Positions 1-6,798 of a stretch of DNA of 29,034 bases are shown piece by piece (the first letter of the stretch is position 1; each line of letters opens with the position of its first letter). This DNA is from Candidatus Shapirobacteria bacterium (GTDB lineage Bacteria; Patescibacteriota; Microgenomatia; UBA12405), in assembly GCA_018500045.2 (NCBI GenBank), contig JAHBAQ020000042.1:1-29034 (forward strand). Reading direction: 5' to 3'. The notes under the pieces are model-generated. The model was not told the DNA's origin and made no database searches. It saw nothing but the letters and a program-made list of their open reading frames with translations. The translations under genes were made by a program, and so were the position numbers.

Positions 1-92
1 ACGGAGTTAAGCGTGGGCAAGAAACAATAAAAGAATGTTTGGATTGGAGACGAAGTCGAAGAGAGGAAATGGATTTTTTGATGATCGTATAA
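1..92 (+). CDS. C-terminal fragment of an unidentified protein (partial, 5' end outside window)
   Basis: Frame 3 is open from the left edge to a TAA at 90-92. It gives a 29-residue tail containing the segment ETIKECLDWRRSREEMDFL, charged and probably helical. The other two forward frames stop within the first 30 bases. No conserved motif is visible and I do not recognise the family. It points the same way as rpiB, 73 bases downstream, but a separate -10-like box before rpiB suggests the two are not simply one unit. This could also be chance open sequence at a contig edge. Confidence 0.4.
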   Translation, partial: GVKRGQETIKECLDWRRSRREEMDFLMIV

Positions 93-153
93 GAATATTT
101 TTTACCGGCGAGAATTATAGTCTCCATATTTAGGTATTTTAAAGCAAAAATGA

Positions 154-159
154 TATATT
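154..159 (+). promoter_or_regulatory. -10-like box for the rpiB operon, leaderless geometry
   Basis: The hexamer TATATT ends 6 nt before the rpiB ATG at 166, so a transcript starting at the usual distance would begin at or next to the start codon. No convincing -35 and no Shine-Dalgarno sequence is visible. The same spacing recurs at several other operon heads in this window. Confidence 0.45.
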
Positions 160-165
160 TATCTT

Positions 166-609
166 ATGAAGAGAATTTACGTGGGAGCGGACCATCGAGG
201 ATTTAAGTTGAAAAATGAAATAATTGAAACTTTACGAAGGAATGAATGGGTGGTGACTGATGTAAGTGAAAAATATGACCCTGATGATGATTACCCGGAT
301 GTAGCGGTAAGTTTGGGAGAAAAAATAGTGGCGGAAAAAACTTTAGGGGTGTTGATTTGTGGATCGGGAGCGGGTGTGTGTGCGGCAGTAAATAAGGTCG
401 AAGGAGTACGAGGAGCAATGGCACTGAATGCCCGACAAGCGAGAAAAATGCGGGAAGATGATGATATAAATGTGTTGTGTTTGTCGGCTGATTTTGTAAC
501 TCCTGAAGAAAATAAAGAGATTGTAGATGAATTTTTGAAGGCAGTTTTTGTGACAGAAGAAAGATTTATTCGAAGAATTAATAAAATTAGAAAATATGAA
601 ACAACTTAG
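166..609 (+). CDS. rpiB: Ribose-5-phosphate isomerase B (RpiB/LacA/LacB family)
   Basis: Interconverts ribose 5-phosphate and ribulose 5-phosphate in the cytosolic pentose-phosphate pathway. The 147-residue length is normal for RpiB. The N-terminal motif GADHRGF (residues 7-13) and the anion loop ICGSGAGVCAAVNK (64-77) with catalytic Cys65 are present, as are Arg133 and Arg137 that bind phosphate in E. coli RpiB. The conserved HN of the QHNDTN stretch in the E. coli enzyme aligns here with DD (98-99), so the ring-opening His99 appears to be Asp98. The ATG is the first in frame and starts with the usual MK-I-G-DH pattern. It overlaps pgk by 14 bases and heads an operon of sugar-phosphate genes. 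A relative acting on another aldose phosphate is possible; family membership is secure. Confidence 0.9.
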   Translation: MKRIYVGADHRGFKLKNEIIETLRRNEWVVTDVSEKYDPDDDYPDVAVSLGEKIVAEKTLGVLICGSGAGVCAAVNKVEGVRGAMALNARQARKMREDDDINVLCLSADFVTPEENKEIVDEFLKAVFVTEERFIRRINKIRKYETT

Positions 610-1645
610 ATCGGTAGAAATGGTGCCGGAAAATGTGAATGTAATTTTGAGAATGGATACTGATTTGCCTTTTGAAGGAGAAACTATTTTGGATGATAGT
701 CGACTTAAAAAAACTATTCCGACAATAAGATATTTACTGGAAAAGAATTGCAAAATAATAATTTTAGGGCATAGAGGTAGACCTGAAGGAAAGGTAGCTT
801 CTGAGTTATCATTAAAACCAGTTTATGTGGCTTTAATGGAGTTATTACAAGATGGCCAACAATTAATTGACAGTGTGTTTGTGGATGATATTAAAGATGA
901 AAATAAAATTGGTCTGGCGGTAAAAAATAATCAGATAATTTTTGGAGAAAATTTAAGATTTTGGAGTGAAGAAGATGCAGGTGATACTTCCCTATTTGGA
1001 GTGATAAAAAGATACACCCAAGCTTTGGTAAATGATGCGTTTGCAGTGGCTCATCGGAAGAATGCATCGATAATTTTACATCGAGAAATGGAAACTTATT
1101 ATGGATTTAGTTTTGCTGAAGAAGTAGAAAAAATTAGCCAGATTTTAGAAAAAGAAGAAAGACCAATGATAATAATTTTAGGAGGAGCAAAGGAAGATAA
1201 ATTGAAATACATCGATGATTTATTAAAAATTGCTGATCATATATTAATTGGTGGTAAATTACCTAAGTTAGTTCAAAACCCCTCCCCCGCTTCGCGGGAC
1301 CTCCCCTTGACAATGGAGGCAAAAATTGTGGTGGCAAAATTGAGGGAAGACGGATTGGATTTGAGCGAAGAAGATATCGTAAAATTTAGTGAAATAATAA
1401 GTAGTTCAAAAACTATAATTTGGTCCGGGGCTATGGGATTTTATGAACAAGAAAATAGTCGGATTGGGACTCAAAAAATAGCGCAAGCGGTGGCAGATTC
1501 TTTGGGTCAAAAAATAATTGCTGGAGGGGACACGAGTGCTTCAATTAAAGATTTAGGGTTAAAAAATAAAATTGATTTTATTTGCTCAGGCGGTGGTGTA
1601 ATGTTAGAAATGCTTGTTAAAGGTGACTTGCCAGCGTGGAGTTAG
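596..1645 (+). CDS. pgk: Phosphoglycerate kinase, short form carrying an in-frame palindromic insert
   Basis: Transfers phosphate from 1,3-bisphosphoglycerate to ADP, an ATP-yielding step of lower glycolysis. Recognised by RMDTDLP (19-25, family RVDFNVP), GHRGRP (58-63), ENLRF (118-122), VNDAFAVAHR (145-154), LGGAK (195-199), GGDT (310-313) and SGGG (331-334). At 349 residues it is shorter than the usual 390-415, mainly in the C-terminal domain. Residues 228-240, starting NPSPASRDLPLT, are encoded by a GC-rich double hairpin that looks like an inserted palindromic element in a loop after LIGGKLP (218-223). The start overlaps rpiB by 14 bases and the N-terminus MKQLRSVE fits the family, so this ATG is preferred. 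The next gene is gap, the preceding reaction. Confidence 0.94.
   Translation: MKQLRSVEMVPENVNVILRMDTDLPFEGETILDDSRLKKTIPTIRYLLEKNCKIIILGHRGRPEGKVASELSLKPVYVALMELLQDGQQLIDSVFVDDIKDENKIGLAVKNNQIIFGENLRFWSEEDAGDTSLFGVIKRYTQALVNDAFAVAHRKNASIILHREMETYYGFSFAEEVEKISQILEKEERPMIIILGGAKEDKLKYIDDLLKIADHILIGGKLPKLVQNPSPASRDLPLTMEAKIVVAKLREDGLDLSEEDIVKFSEIISSSKTIIWSGAMGFYEQENSRIGTQKIAQAVADSLGQKIIAGGDTSASIKDLGLKNKIDFICSGGGVMLEMLVKGDLPAWS
1279..1319. repeat. GC-rich palindromic element inside pgk
   Basis: Two adjacent inverted repeats stand out from the AT-rich gene. The first is CCCGC (1286-1290), loop TTC, GCGGG (1294-1298), a perfect 5-bp stem. The second is CCTCC (1300-1304) pairing with GGAGG (1315-1319) around CCTTGACAAT. 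A run CCCCTCCC precedes them. The reading frame stays open, adding Pro/Ser-rich residues. Architecture resembles the sequences at 19889-19945 and 26550-26584. Confidence 0.6.
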
Positions 1646-1659
1646 AAGATTATTTAGTA

Positions 1660-1665
1660 TAGAAT
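1660..1665 (+). promoter_or_regulatory. -10-like box before gap, leaderless geometry
   Basis: TAGAAT lies in the 26-base pgk-gap gap and ends 6 nt before the gap ATG at 1672. A TTGCCA at 1628-1633 is 26 nt upstream, too far to be a normal -35. This suggests gap can be transcribed separately from rpiB-pgk, with little or no 5' leader. Confidence 0.35.
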
Positions 1666-1671
1666 TAATTT

Positions 1672-2709
1672 ATGACGAAAGATAAAAAAGTAGTAATTGG
1701 GATTAATGGTTTTGGGAGAATTGGGAGCGTGGTATTGAGAGCTATATTGATGGAAAAATATGAGGTAGAAGTTGGAGCGATTAATACGACCGGACAATTT
1801 GATATAGAAACATTTGCTCTACAATTTAAATATGATTCAGTTTATGGGAGATTTCCGGCAAAAGTTGGTTTTTCTGAGCCGGAAAAAGCTGGTGAAATTG
1901 GCAGATTAAATATCGGCGAGAGATCAATTCCTTTTTTGGGGGAAATGGACCCGGCAAAAATAAAATGGAAAAATTATGATGTGGATGTAGTGTTGGAATG
2001 CACAGGTGCTTTTACGGATAATAAAGCTTTGGCTCACACTAAGGGTGGGGCAAAAAAAGTAGTAATTTCAGCACCAGCTAAGGATCCGAAGATTCCAGTT
2101 TATATTTTGGGGGTGAATGCAGATAAATATAAAGGTGAAGCATTAGTTTCTAATGGATCATGTACGACTAATTGCGTAGCGCCGATTGTAAAAATTATTG
2201 ATGAAAAAATTGGTTTTCAGGAAGGGACATTGACGACGATTCACGCTTATACAACTAACCAAAATATTGTTGACGGAAATGGCAAGGATCCGCGACGAGC
2301 CAGGGCAGCGGCAATTAATATTGTGCCGACCTCAACCGGAGCGGCTGAGGCAGTGATTGCGGCGTATCCGGAAGCAAAGGGAAGATTTGGCGGAACAGCA
2401 ATTAGAGTACCAGTAATTTGTGGGAGTTATTCTGATCTAACTTTTAAATTAGTAAGGAAAACAACAGTCGAAGAGATTAATTCAATTTTGACTGAAGCTA
2501 GTATGACACCAGAGTTAGTGAGTAGATTAAAAATTTCTTATGAGCCGTTGGTTTCTTCGGATATTTTGGGGAACAGTGCGTCTTGTGTCATCGATACAAT
2601 GATGACTAAAGTAATTTCGGATGATATGGTAACTATTGGAGCGTGGTACGATAATGAGTACGGCTATAGTTGCCGACTAATTGAAAATGCAATTTTGATA
2701 TGCAAGTAA
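1672..2709 (+). CDS. gap: Glyceraldehyde-3-phosphate dehydrogenase (phosphorylating)
   Basis: Oxidises glyceraldehyde 3-phosphate with phosphate and NAD(P)+ to 1,3-bisphosphoglycerate, the substrate of the upstream-encoded Pgk. At 345 residues it is near the usual length. The Rossmann motif GINGFGRIG is at 10-18, the catalytic Cys164 sits in SNGSCTTNC (family SNASCTTN), the base His191 in TIHAYTTNQ, and the C-terminal WYDNEYGYS is intact. After the second strand the family's usual IND, whose Asp favours NAD, reads INTT here (Thr39), so NADP or dual use is possible. The stop overlaps the start of the next gene by 10 bases, implying coupled translation. Confidence 0.95.
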   Translation: MTKDKKVVIGINGFGRIGSVVLRAILMEKYEVEVGAINTTGQFDIETFALQFKYDSVYGRFPAKVGFSEPEKAGEIGRLNIGERSIPFLGEMDPAKIKWKNYDVDVVLECTGAFTDNKALAHTKGGAKKVVISAPAKDPKIPVYILGVNADKYKGEALVSNGSCTTNCVAPIVKIIDEKIGFQEGTLTTIHAYTTNQNIVDGNGKDPRRARAAAINIVPTSTGAAEAVIAAYPEAKGRFGGTAIRVPVICGSYSDLTFKLVRKTTVEEINSILTEASMTPELVSRLKISYEPLVSSDILGNSASCVIDTMMTKVISDDMVTIGAWYDNEYGYSCRLIENAILICK

Positions 2710-3332
2710 TTCCAACAATTTTAGAAAAAAGTTTTGCTGAAGCTGAGGTAAAAGTTTTGGCGGTTAAAGATTTGGTAAAACGAATTCAGGTTGATGTAAT
2801 CGACGGAGCTTTTAGTTTTGGAAAAACTTTTGAACTAGAGTTAATTAATAGGATTGAAAATGTGGATAATGTTTTATGGGAGACACACTTGATGGTGAAA
2901 GAACCGATAAATTGGATAGAGAAATCAATTCATATAAACGCGACTCGGATTATTGGACAAGTAGAAATGATGAGTAATCGAGAAGAATTTATTAATAAAG
3001 TAAAAAATGCGGGCTTGGAGGCAGGTTTGGCTTTTGATATAGAAACTGAAATTGAGGAGATACCTGAAGAAACTGATGTAGTTTTACTACTGGGGCGAAA
3101 GTCTGGGTTTGGAAGTTATCCAATGGAAGATAAAGTATATAAAAAAGTTGAACAATTAGTTGAACTACAAAAAAAAAAGGGGTTGGATTTTTTAATAGGA
3201 GTTGATGGCGGAATAAACGAGAATAATATTAAAAAATTAGAAGATATGGGAGTAGGTGTTGCATATTGCGGTGGAGCAGTCTTTAATGGTAAGGTAGAAG
3301 ATAACTTAAAAAGATTAAATTATGCTAGCTAA
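2700..3332 (+). CDS. rpe: Ribulose-phosphate 3-epimerase-like TIM barrel
   Basis: Likely interconverts ribulose 5-phosphate and xylulose 5-phosphate. The 210-residue length and N-terminus MQVIPTILEKSF fit the family and support this overlapping ATG. Metal-ligand motifs are VDVIDG (Asp32), ETHLMV (His63) and GVDGGI (Asp169). The first His ligand of E. coli Rpe (H-x-D) aligns with Gln30, so one of four metal ligands is replaced. The usual NPGFGGQ loop is also altered (RKSGFGSYP). It overlaps gap by 10 bases and the next gene by 11. Its place between gap and a LOG-type gene, in a run that includes rpiB, supports a pentose-phosphate role, though a changed substrate cannot be excluded. Confidence 0.8.
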   Translation: MQVIPTILEKSFAEAEVKVLAVKDLVKRIQVDVIDGAFSFGKTFELELINRIENVDNVLWETHLMVKEPINWIEKSIHINATRIIGQVEMMSNREEFINKVKNAGLEAGLAFDIETEIEEIPEETDVVLLLGRKSGFGSYPMEDKVYKKVEQLVELQKKKGLDFLIGVDGGINENNIKKLEDMGVGVAYCGGAVFNGKVEDNLKRLNYAS

Positions 3333-3951
3333 AACTAATAAAATCATAAAACGAGTGGCGATATTTGGTGATGCCGATGCAAAAAAAACGGACCAACATT
3401 TTATTGATGCTTTTAACACAGCAAAATTGTTGGCAGAAAATGGTTACATTGTGGTGAATGGGGGTGGTCCAGGAGTAATGTTAGCAGCCACATTAGGAGC
3501 TAAGGCTGGTGGTGGTCGAGTGGAAACAGTAATCATTGATCCAAAAAGAAAAATGAAAAATTATGAAGGATTTAATGCAGAAAACCATGTGTTGACTGAC
3601 AAAGAATATAAGACTAAAAACTATCCTGATAGATTAAATAAATTGATTGAAGTGGGTGATGCTTTTGTTGTTTTTAATGGTGGCGTAGGAACGTTGTCTG
3701 AAGTTGGTTTAACCTGGCAAATGGCAAAATTTGAATACGGAGACCACGAACCGTTGATTTTTTTTGGGGAAGAGTTGGCTGAGTTAGTATTAGGTTTGAT
3801 TGAAAAATTGAAATATGATCCGGTAGAAAAGAAACTTTACCAAACAGTTTATACTCCAGAAGAGGTGTTGGAGACAATCAAAAACCGAAAAGGCAAAACG
3901 GAAAACAAAGATACCGGGTTGATGGGAAAGTTAATGAAATGGTTTAATTAA
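3322..3951 (+). CDS. LOG-family (PpnN/YgdH-related) nucleoside-5'-monophosphate phosphoribohydrolase
   Basis: A 209-residue Rossmann protein of the LOG group, once annotated as lysine decarboxylase. Characterised members (plant LOG, E. coli PpnN) split nucleoside monophosphates into base and ribose 5-phosphate. Seen here: NGGGPGVM (47-53), and NGGVGTLSE (119-127) in place of the usual PGGxGTxxE, keeping Glu127. Arg104 lies where the family RK catalytic Arg is expected, 11 residues before the Phe of GDAF. It is the last gene of the rpiB-pgk-gap-rpe run, overlapping rpe by 11 bases, which suggests it makes ribose 5-phosphate for RpiB (inference). Its 3' end overlaps convergent CapA by 8 bases. 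Confidence 0.8.
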   Translation: MLAKTNKIIKRVAIFGDADAKKTDQHFIDAFNTAKLLAENGYIVVNGGGPGVMLAATLGAKAGGGRVETVIIDPKRKMKNYEGFNAENHVLTDKEYKTKNYPDRLNKLIEVGDAFVVFNGGVGTLSEVGLTWQMAKFEYGDHEPLIFFGEELAELVLGLIEKLKYDPVEKKLYQTVYTPEEVLETIKNRKGKTENKDTGLMGKLMKWFN

Positions 3952-4906
3952 TCACTTCCGGCCGAGAGTTGTATTTAATTTTCAAAGGAATGGTTTGTTG
4001 ATTAATAATCTCATTTTTGGTTAGTTTAAGGTTAATTATTTGAGAAGTCGAAGTTTCAGTGGACCAATTTTGATCAAAAATAAAATTGCCTAAAGAATAA
4101 AAAATAGGCTTGTTTTGGTAAATTTCTGAAGGTTGTAAAACATGAGGGTGGTGACCATGAATAATATCAGCCCCAACATCAATCATTTGATGGGCTAATT
4201 TTATTCGCCAACTTTCAGCTTGAGGAAGATATTCATTACCCCAATGAATAGAAACGATTAACCAGTCAACTTGAGAATTGTATTTTGAAATAAGGTTAAG
4301 AATTTTTTGATGGTTAATTTGGGGATTAGAAATCAAATCAAAACCTAAAATACCAAATTTAATGCCATTTATTTCCGTTTGATAAAATTCAGAACTGGAG
4401 TCGTGAGAATAAACATAACCGGTGTCTTGACCAGAAAGAAATTTTTTGGTTTGTTCAAAACCGTTTTGTCCATAGTTAAATATATGATTATTGGCTAAAT
4501 TAAGGATAAATTTATTTTGTTTTAATTGAGGTAAAAATCTTGAGTCACCACAAAAGGTAAAAGTACCAGTTTTACCTTCAGGACAATCATTAACGATGGG
4601 GCTTTCTAAGTTAGCTAAGTTAAAGTCATTTTGCTGAAGAATTGATGAAACTCCGGAAAAACTCCAAGAAAAATCATTTTTTTGTCTGGCGGTAGAAGTA
4701 ATAAAACGACCTAAACCAAGATCACCAACCAATCCTAAGGAAACTGGAGGAATAATAGTGGGGATTTTAGTGGGTATTATTTGGGAAATTATTTTGGGTA
4801 AAGAAACTGAAGAAGTCGGAGATAAAATCGGTGAAGATTTAACTGTTTTAAGATAGAAAAAAACAGAGAAGAAAATGATGACGATAAAAATTAATATTTT
4901 TTTCAT
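3944..4906 (-). CDS. CapA-family metallophosphoesterase-like membrane-anchored protein
   Basis: Resembles the PGA_cap/CapA family (calcineurin-like fold) linked to poly-gamma-glutamate and other envelope polymers. The 320 residues comprise an N-terminal membrane anchor (about 3-19), a Pro/Ser/Thr-rich linker (24-55) and an extracytoplasmic domain. Motifs: GLVGDLGLGR with Asp62, NLESPI with Glu101, LANNHIFNYGQNGF with Asn140 and His141, HWG at 221-223, and GHHPH at 251-255. These are the expected metal-binding and catalytic positions. No capBC partners are present, so poly-gamma-glutamate synthesis is not implied and the substrate is unknown. It is a single-gene unit, convergent with the LOG gene and divergent from the lipoprotein gene. 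Confidence 0.85.
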   Translation of the reverse strand: MKKILIFIVIIFFSVFFYLKTVKSSPILSPTSSVSLPKIISQIIPTKIPTIIPPVSLGLVGDLGLGRFITSTARQKNDFSWSFSGVSSILQQNDFNLANLESPIVNDCPEGKTGTFTFCGDSRFLPQLKQNKFILNLANNHIFNYGQNGFEQTKKFLSGQDTGYVYSHDSSSEFYQTEINGIKFGILGFDLISNPQINHQKILNLISKYNSQVDWLIVSIHWGNEYLPQAESWRIKLAHQMIDVGADIIHGHHPHVLQPSEIYQNKPIFYSLGNFIFDQNWSTETSTSQIINLKLTKNEIINQQTIPLKIKYNSRPEVIN

Positions 4907-4918
4907 TGAAGTTAATTA

Positions 4919-4924
4919 ATTATA
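4919..4924 (-). promoter_or_regulatory. -10 box (TATAAT) for the CapA gene
   Basis: On the minus strand TATAAT lies 12 nt before the ATG at 4906, giving a leader of only about six nt. No clear -35 is seen. It sits in the 49-base divergent gap shared with the lipoprotein gene. Confidence 0.4.
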
Positions 4925-4941
4925 GACCGATAAGTTTTTGG

Positions 4942-4947
4942 TAAACT
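4942..4947 (+). promoter_or_regulatory. -10-like box for the PEGA/SH3 lipoprotein gene
   Basis: TAAACT ends 8 nt before the ATG at 4956, with no Shine-Dalgarno sequence between them. The hexamer is weak; position and spacing match the leaderless pattern seen elsewhere in this window. Confidence 0.3.
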
Positions 4948-4955
4948 AGAGACAC

Positions 4956-5765
4956 ATGCAGAAGTGGGGATTGTTTTTGATAATTTTGATTTCAGGCCTG
5001 TTTTTGGGCGGGTGTTCTCTGTCGAATAAAAAATCAGCGATTGAAATTAATAGTTATCCGGTGGCTAAGGTATTTATTGATGGTAAGGAAATGGGATTGA
5101 CGCCTTATAGGAATAGGTCATTAAGTCCTGGAGAAATTGAAGTGAGGCTTGAAGCTAACGGAAAAAATTGGACAAAAAAAATAAAATTACAAAATAATAT
5201 TAGCACGGTAGTTGACTGGGAGTTTGGTGAAACCAATGAAACTTCTGGAGGTTACGTACTTTATTTGGAAAAAACTGGTGACAAGAAGAATGCCGGGCTG
5301 ATGGTAAATACCATACCGAATAAGTCAACTGTAACAGTTGATAACGAAGTTAAGGGCTTGTCCCCGATTAGAATAGTCAATATTGGTGAAGGAGACAGAC
5401 ATTTGGCGTTGAGTTTTCCGGGGCATAAAACTTTGGATGTGTTTATGAAATCATTAAGGGAATACCAGTTGGTGGTTGATGCGATTTTGGTTGAAGATAA
5501 GGTTGAGGTAACTCCAGAGGAAATTAAACAAGAAAATCCTGATTTAGTGTCAGCTCCAGTGACAGTAAAAGTTAAAATTAAAGAAACTGAAACCGGGTGG
5601 TTAAGAGTAAGAGAGTCGAGTTCTTCGGCAGCAAAGGAAATTGCAAAAGTTAATCCGGGAGCAACATATTCGATGTTAGAAGAAAGCCGTGATTGGTTTA
5701 AAATTGATTTGGGTGGTGGGCAAAGTGGTTGGATTTCGACTACCTATGGCGAGAAAAGTGAATAA
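4956..5765 (+). CDS. Lipoprotein with two PEGA domains and a C-terminal SH3 domain
   Basis: The N-terminus is a lipoprotein signal peptide with lipobox LGGC, lipidated Cys at 20. Two PEGA-like repeats follow: about 30-72 (INSYPVAKVFIDG, then LTPYRNRSLSPGEIEVRL) and about 115-165 (VNTIPNKSTVTVDN, LSPIRIVNIGEG). Residues about 205-268 form a bacterial SH3 domain (WLRVRESSS, GATYSMLEESRDWFKI, SGWIS), a fold that often binds peptidoglycan. So this is a surface-anchored, wall-binding protein of unknown specific role. It is a single-gene unit; its 3' end overlaps the convergent WecA-like gene by 26 bases. Confidence 0.85.
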   Translation: MQKWGLFLIILISGLFLGGCSLSNKKSAIEINSYPVAKVFIDGKEMGLTPYRNRSLSPGEIEVRLEANGKNWTKKIKLQNNISTVVDWEFGETNETSGGYVLYLEKTGDKKNAGLMVNTIPNKSTVTVDNEVKGLSPIRIVNIGEGDRHLALSFPGHKTLDVFMKSLREYQLVVDAILVEDKVEVTPEEIKQENPDLVSAPVTVKVKIKETETGWLRVRESSSSAAKEIAKVNPGATYSMLEESRDWFKIDLGGGQSGWISTTYGEKSE

Positions 5766-6795
5766 GAACTGTAAAAAAGATTAAAGCAAAAGCAATAAAG
5801 ACATAGAGTTTTTGAGAGCTGTCGAGAAATAGAGAGATTATTCCCAATATAAGGCTAAAAGACCAATAGAGTAAAGCGATGGATCGACGACTCCAACCGC
5901 TTTTAAGTAATTGGTGATGAAAATGTTGACCGTCACCAAGGTAAATTGGTTTGTGATTAATCAGGCGACGAATAATGGCATAAATAGCATCGATCATAGG
6001 AATAGCTAAAAGGAAGATAAGGGTGGCAACCTTGGCTCCGGAAAGAATGGAGAGAACAGCTAAAAAAAATCCGGCTAAACTTTTGCCACTATAACCAGGC
6101 ATAACAGTTTGAGGGAAAAAATTAAAAGGGAGAAATCCAAGATAAGCACCGCAAACGGCTCCGGAAAGAATAATGACTGACCATTGAGTGATATCAGAGG
6201 AATATTTGAATCCTAAAATACCGATAAAAAAAGCAGCGATAGCGGTGAATCCGGGGAGTTGACCATCAACTCCAGTAGCCCAACCAACAATATTCATACA
6301 CCAAACTATCCAGATAACCGCTAAAAGATCGGACAAAACCCAAATACTATGGTTGCCAAAAAAATCAAAATTAATTTTTAAAAAAGACAGATCAATAACG
6401 CCAGATCCGAGAGGATTAGAAAGATAAGCAATACCGATACCGGAGCCGACGATAATCAAAGCGACAAAAATATTACTACAAAGCCTAAGAATAGGACTAA
6501 TATCTTTTAAATCATCCCAAATACCAATAATTAAAACAACTAAACCGGAAAGAAGAATACCAACAAGATGTTTGTCTAAAGGTAAGAATAAAAGACAAGA
6601 GATTAGTATGGCGAAAAAGATTGGAATTCCCCCACCCCGGGGAACACTAGAAATAGCGGTGGCATTGTGAGTTTTTTGATTTTTTTCGACCGGGTTTTCA
6701 ATCCAATTATGTTTGATAAAAAAATTTCTGACTAAAGGAGTGGTGATTATTGAAAGAATGAATGAAATCAAAATAACCCAAAAAAAATTTTCCAT
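5740..6795 (-). CDS. WecA/MraY-family polyprenyl-phosphate sugar-1-phosphate transferase (atypical active site)
   Basis: A 351-residue polytopic membrane protein of glycosyltransferase family 4, which loads a sugar-1-phosphate onto undecaprenyl phosphate to start cell-surface glycan synthesis. Motifs: PRGGG (52-56), the Mg-binding WDDLKD (Asp94, Asp95), MNIVGWATGVDGQLPG (167-182, family NxxNxxDGxDGLxxG), and a C-terminal GQHFHHQLL (289-297) as in WecA/TagO rather than MraY. The conserved MGDxGS loop, whose Asp helps bind Mg in MraY, reads PGYSGK (233-238), placing Tyr235 at that site. It is the last gene of an envelope-glycan operon, 3 bases after the small membrane protein gene. Confidence 0.85.
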   Translation of the reverse strand: MENFFWVILISFILSIITTPLVRNFFIKHNWIENPVEKNQKTHNATAISSVPRGGGIPIFFAILISCLLFLPLDKHLVGILLSGLVVLIIGIWDDLKDISPILRLCSNIFVALIIVGSGIGIAYLSNPLGSGVIDLSFLKINFDFFGNHSIWVLSDLLAVIWIVWCMNIVGWATGVDGQLPGFTAIAAFFIGILGFKYSSDITQWSVIILSGAVCGAYLGFLPFNFFPQTVMPGYSGKSLAGFFLAVLSILSGAKVATLIFLLAIPMIDAIYAIIRRLINHKPIYLGDGQHFHHQLLKSGWSRRSIALLYWSFSLILGIISLFLDSSQKLYVFIAFALIFFTVLIHFSRHR

Positions 6796-6798
6796 AAA

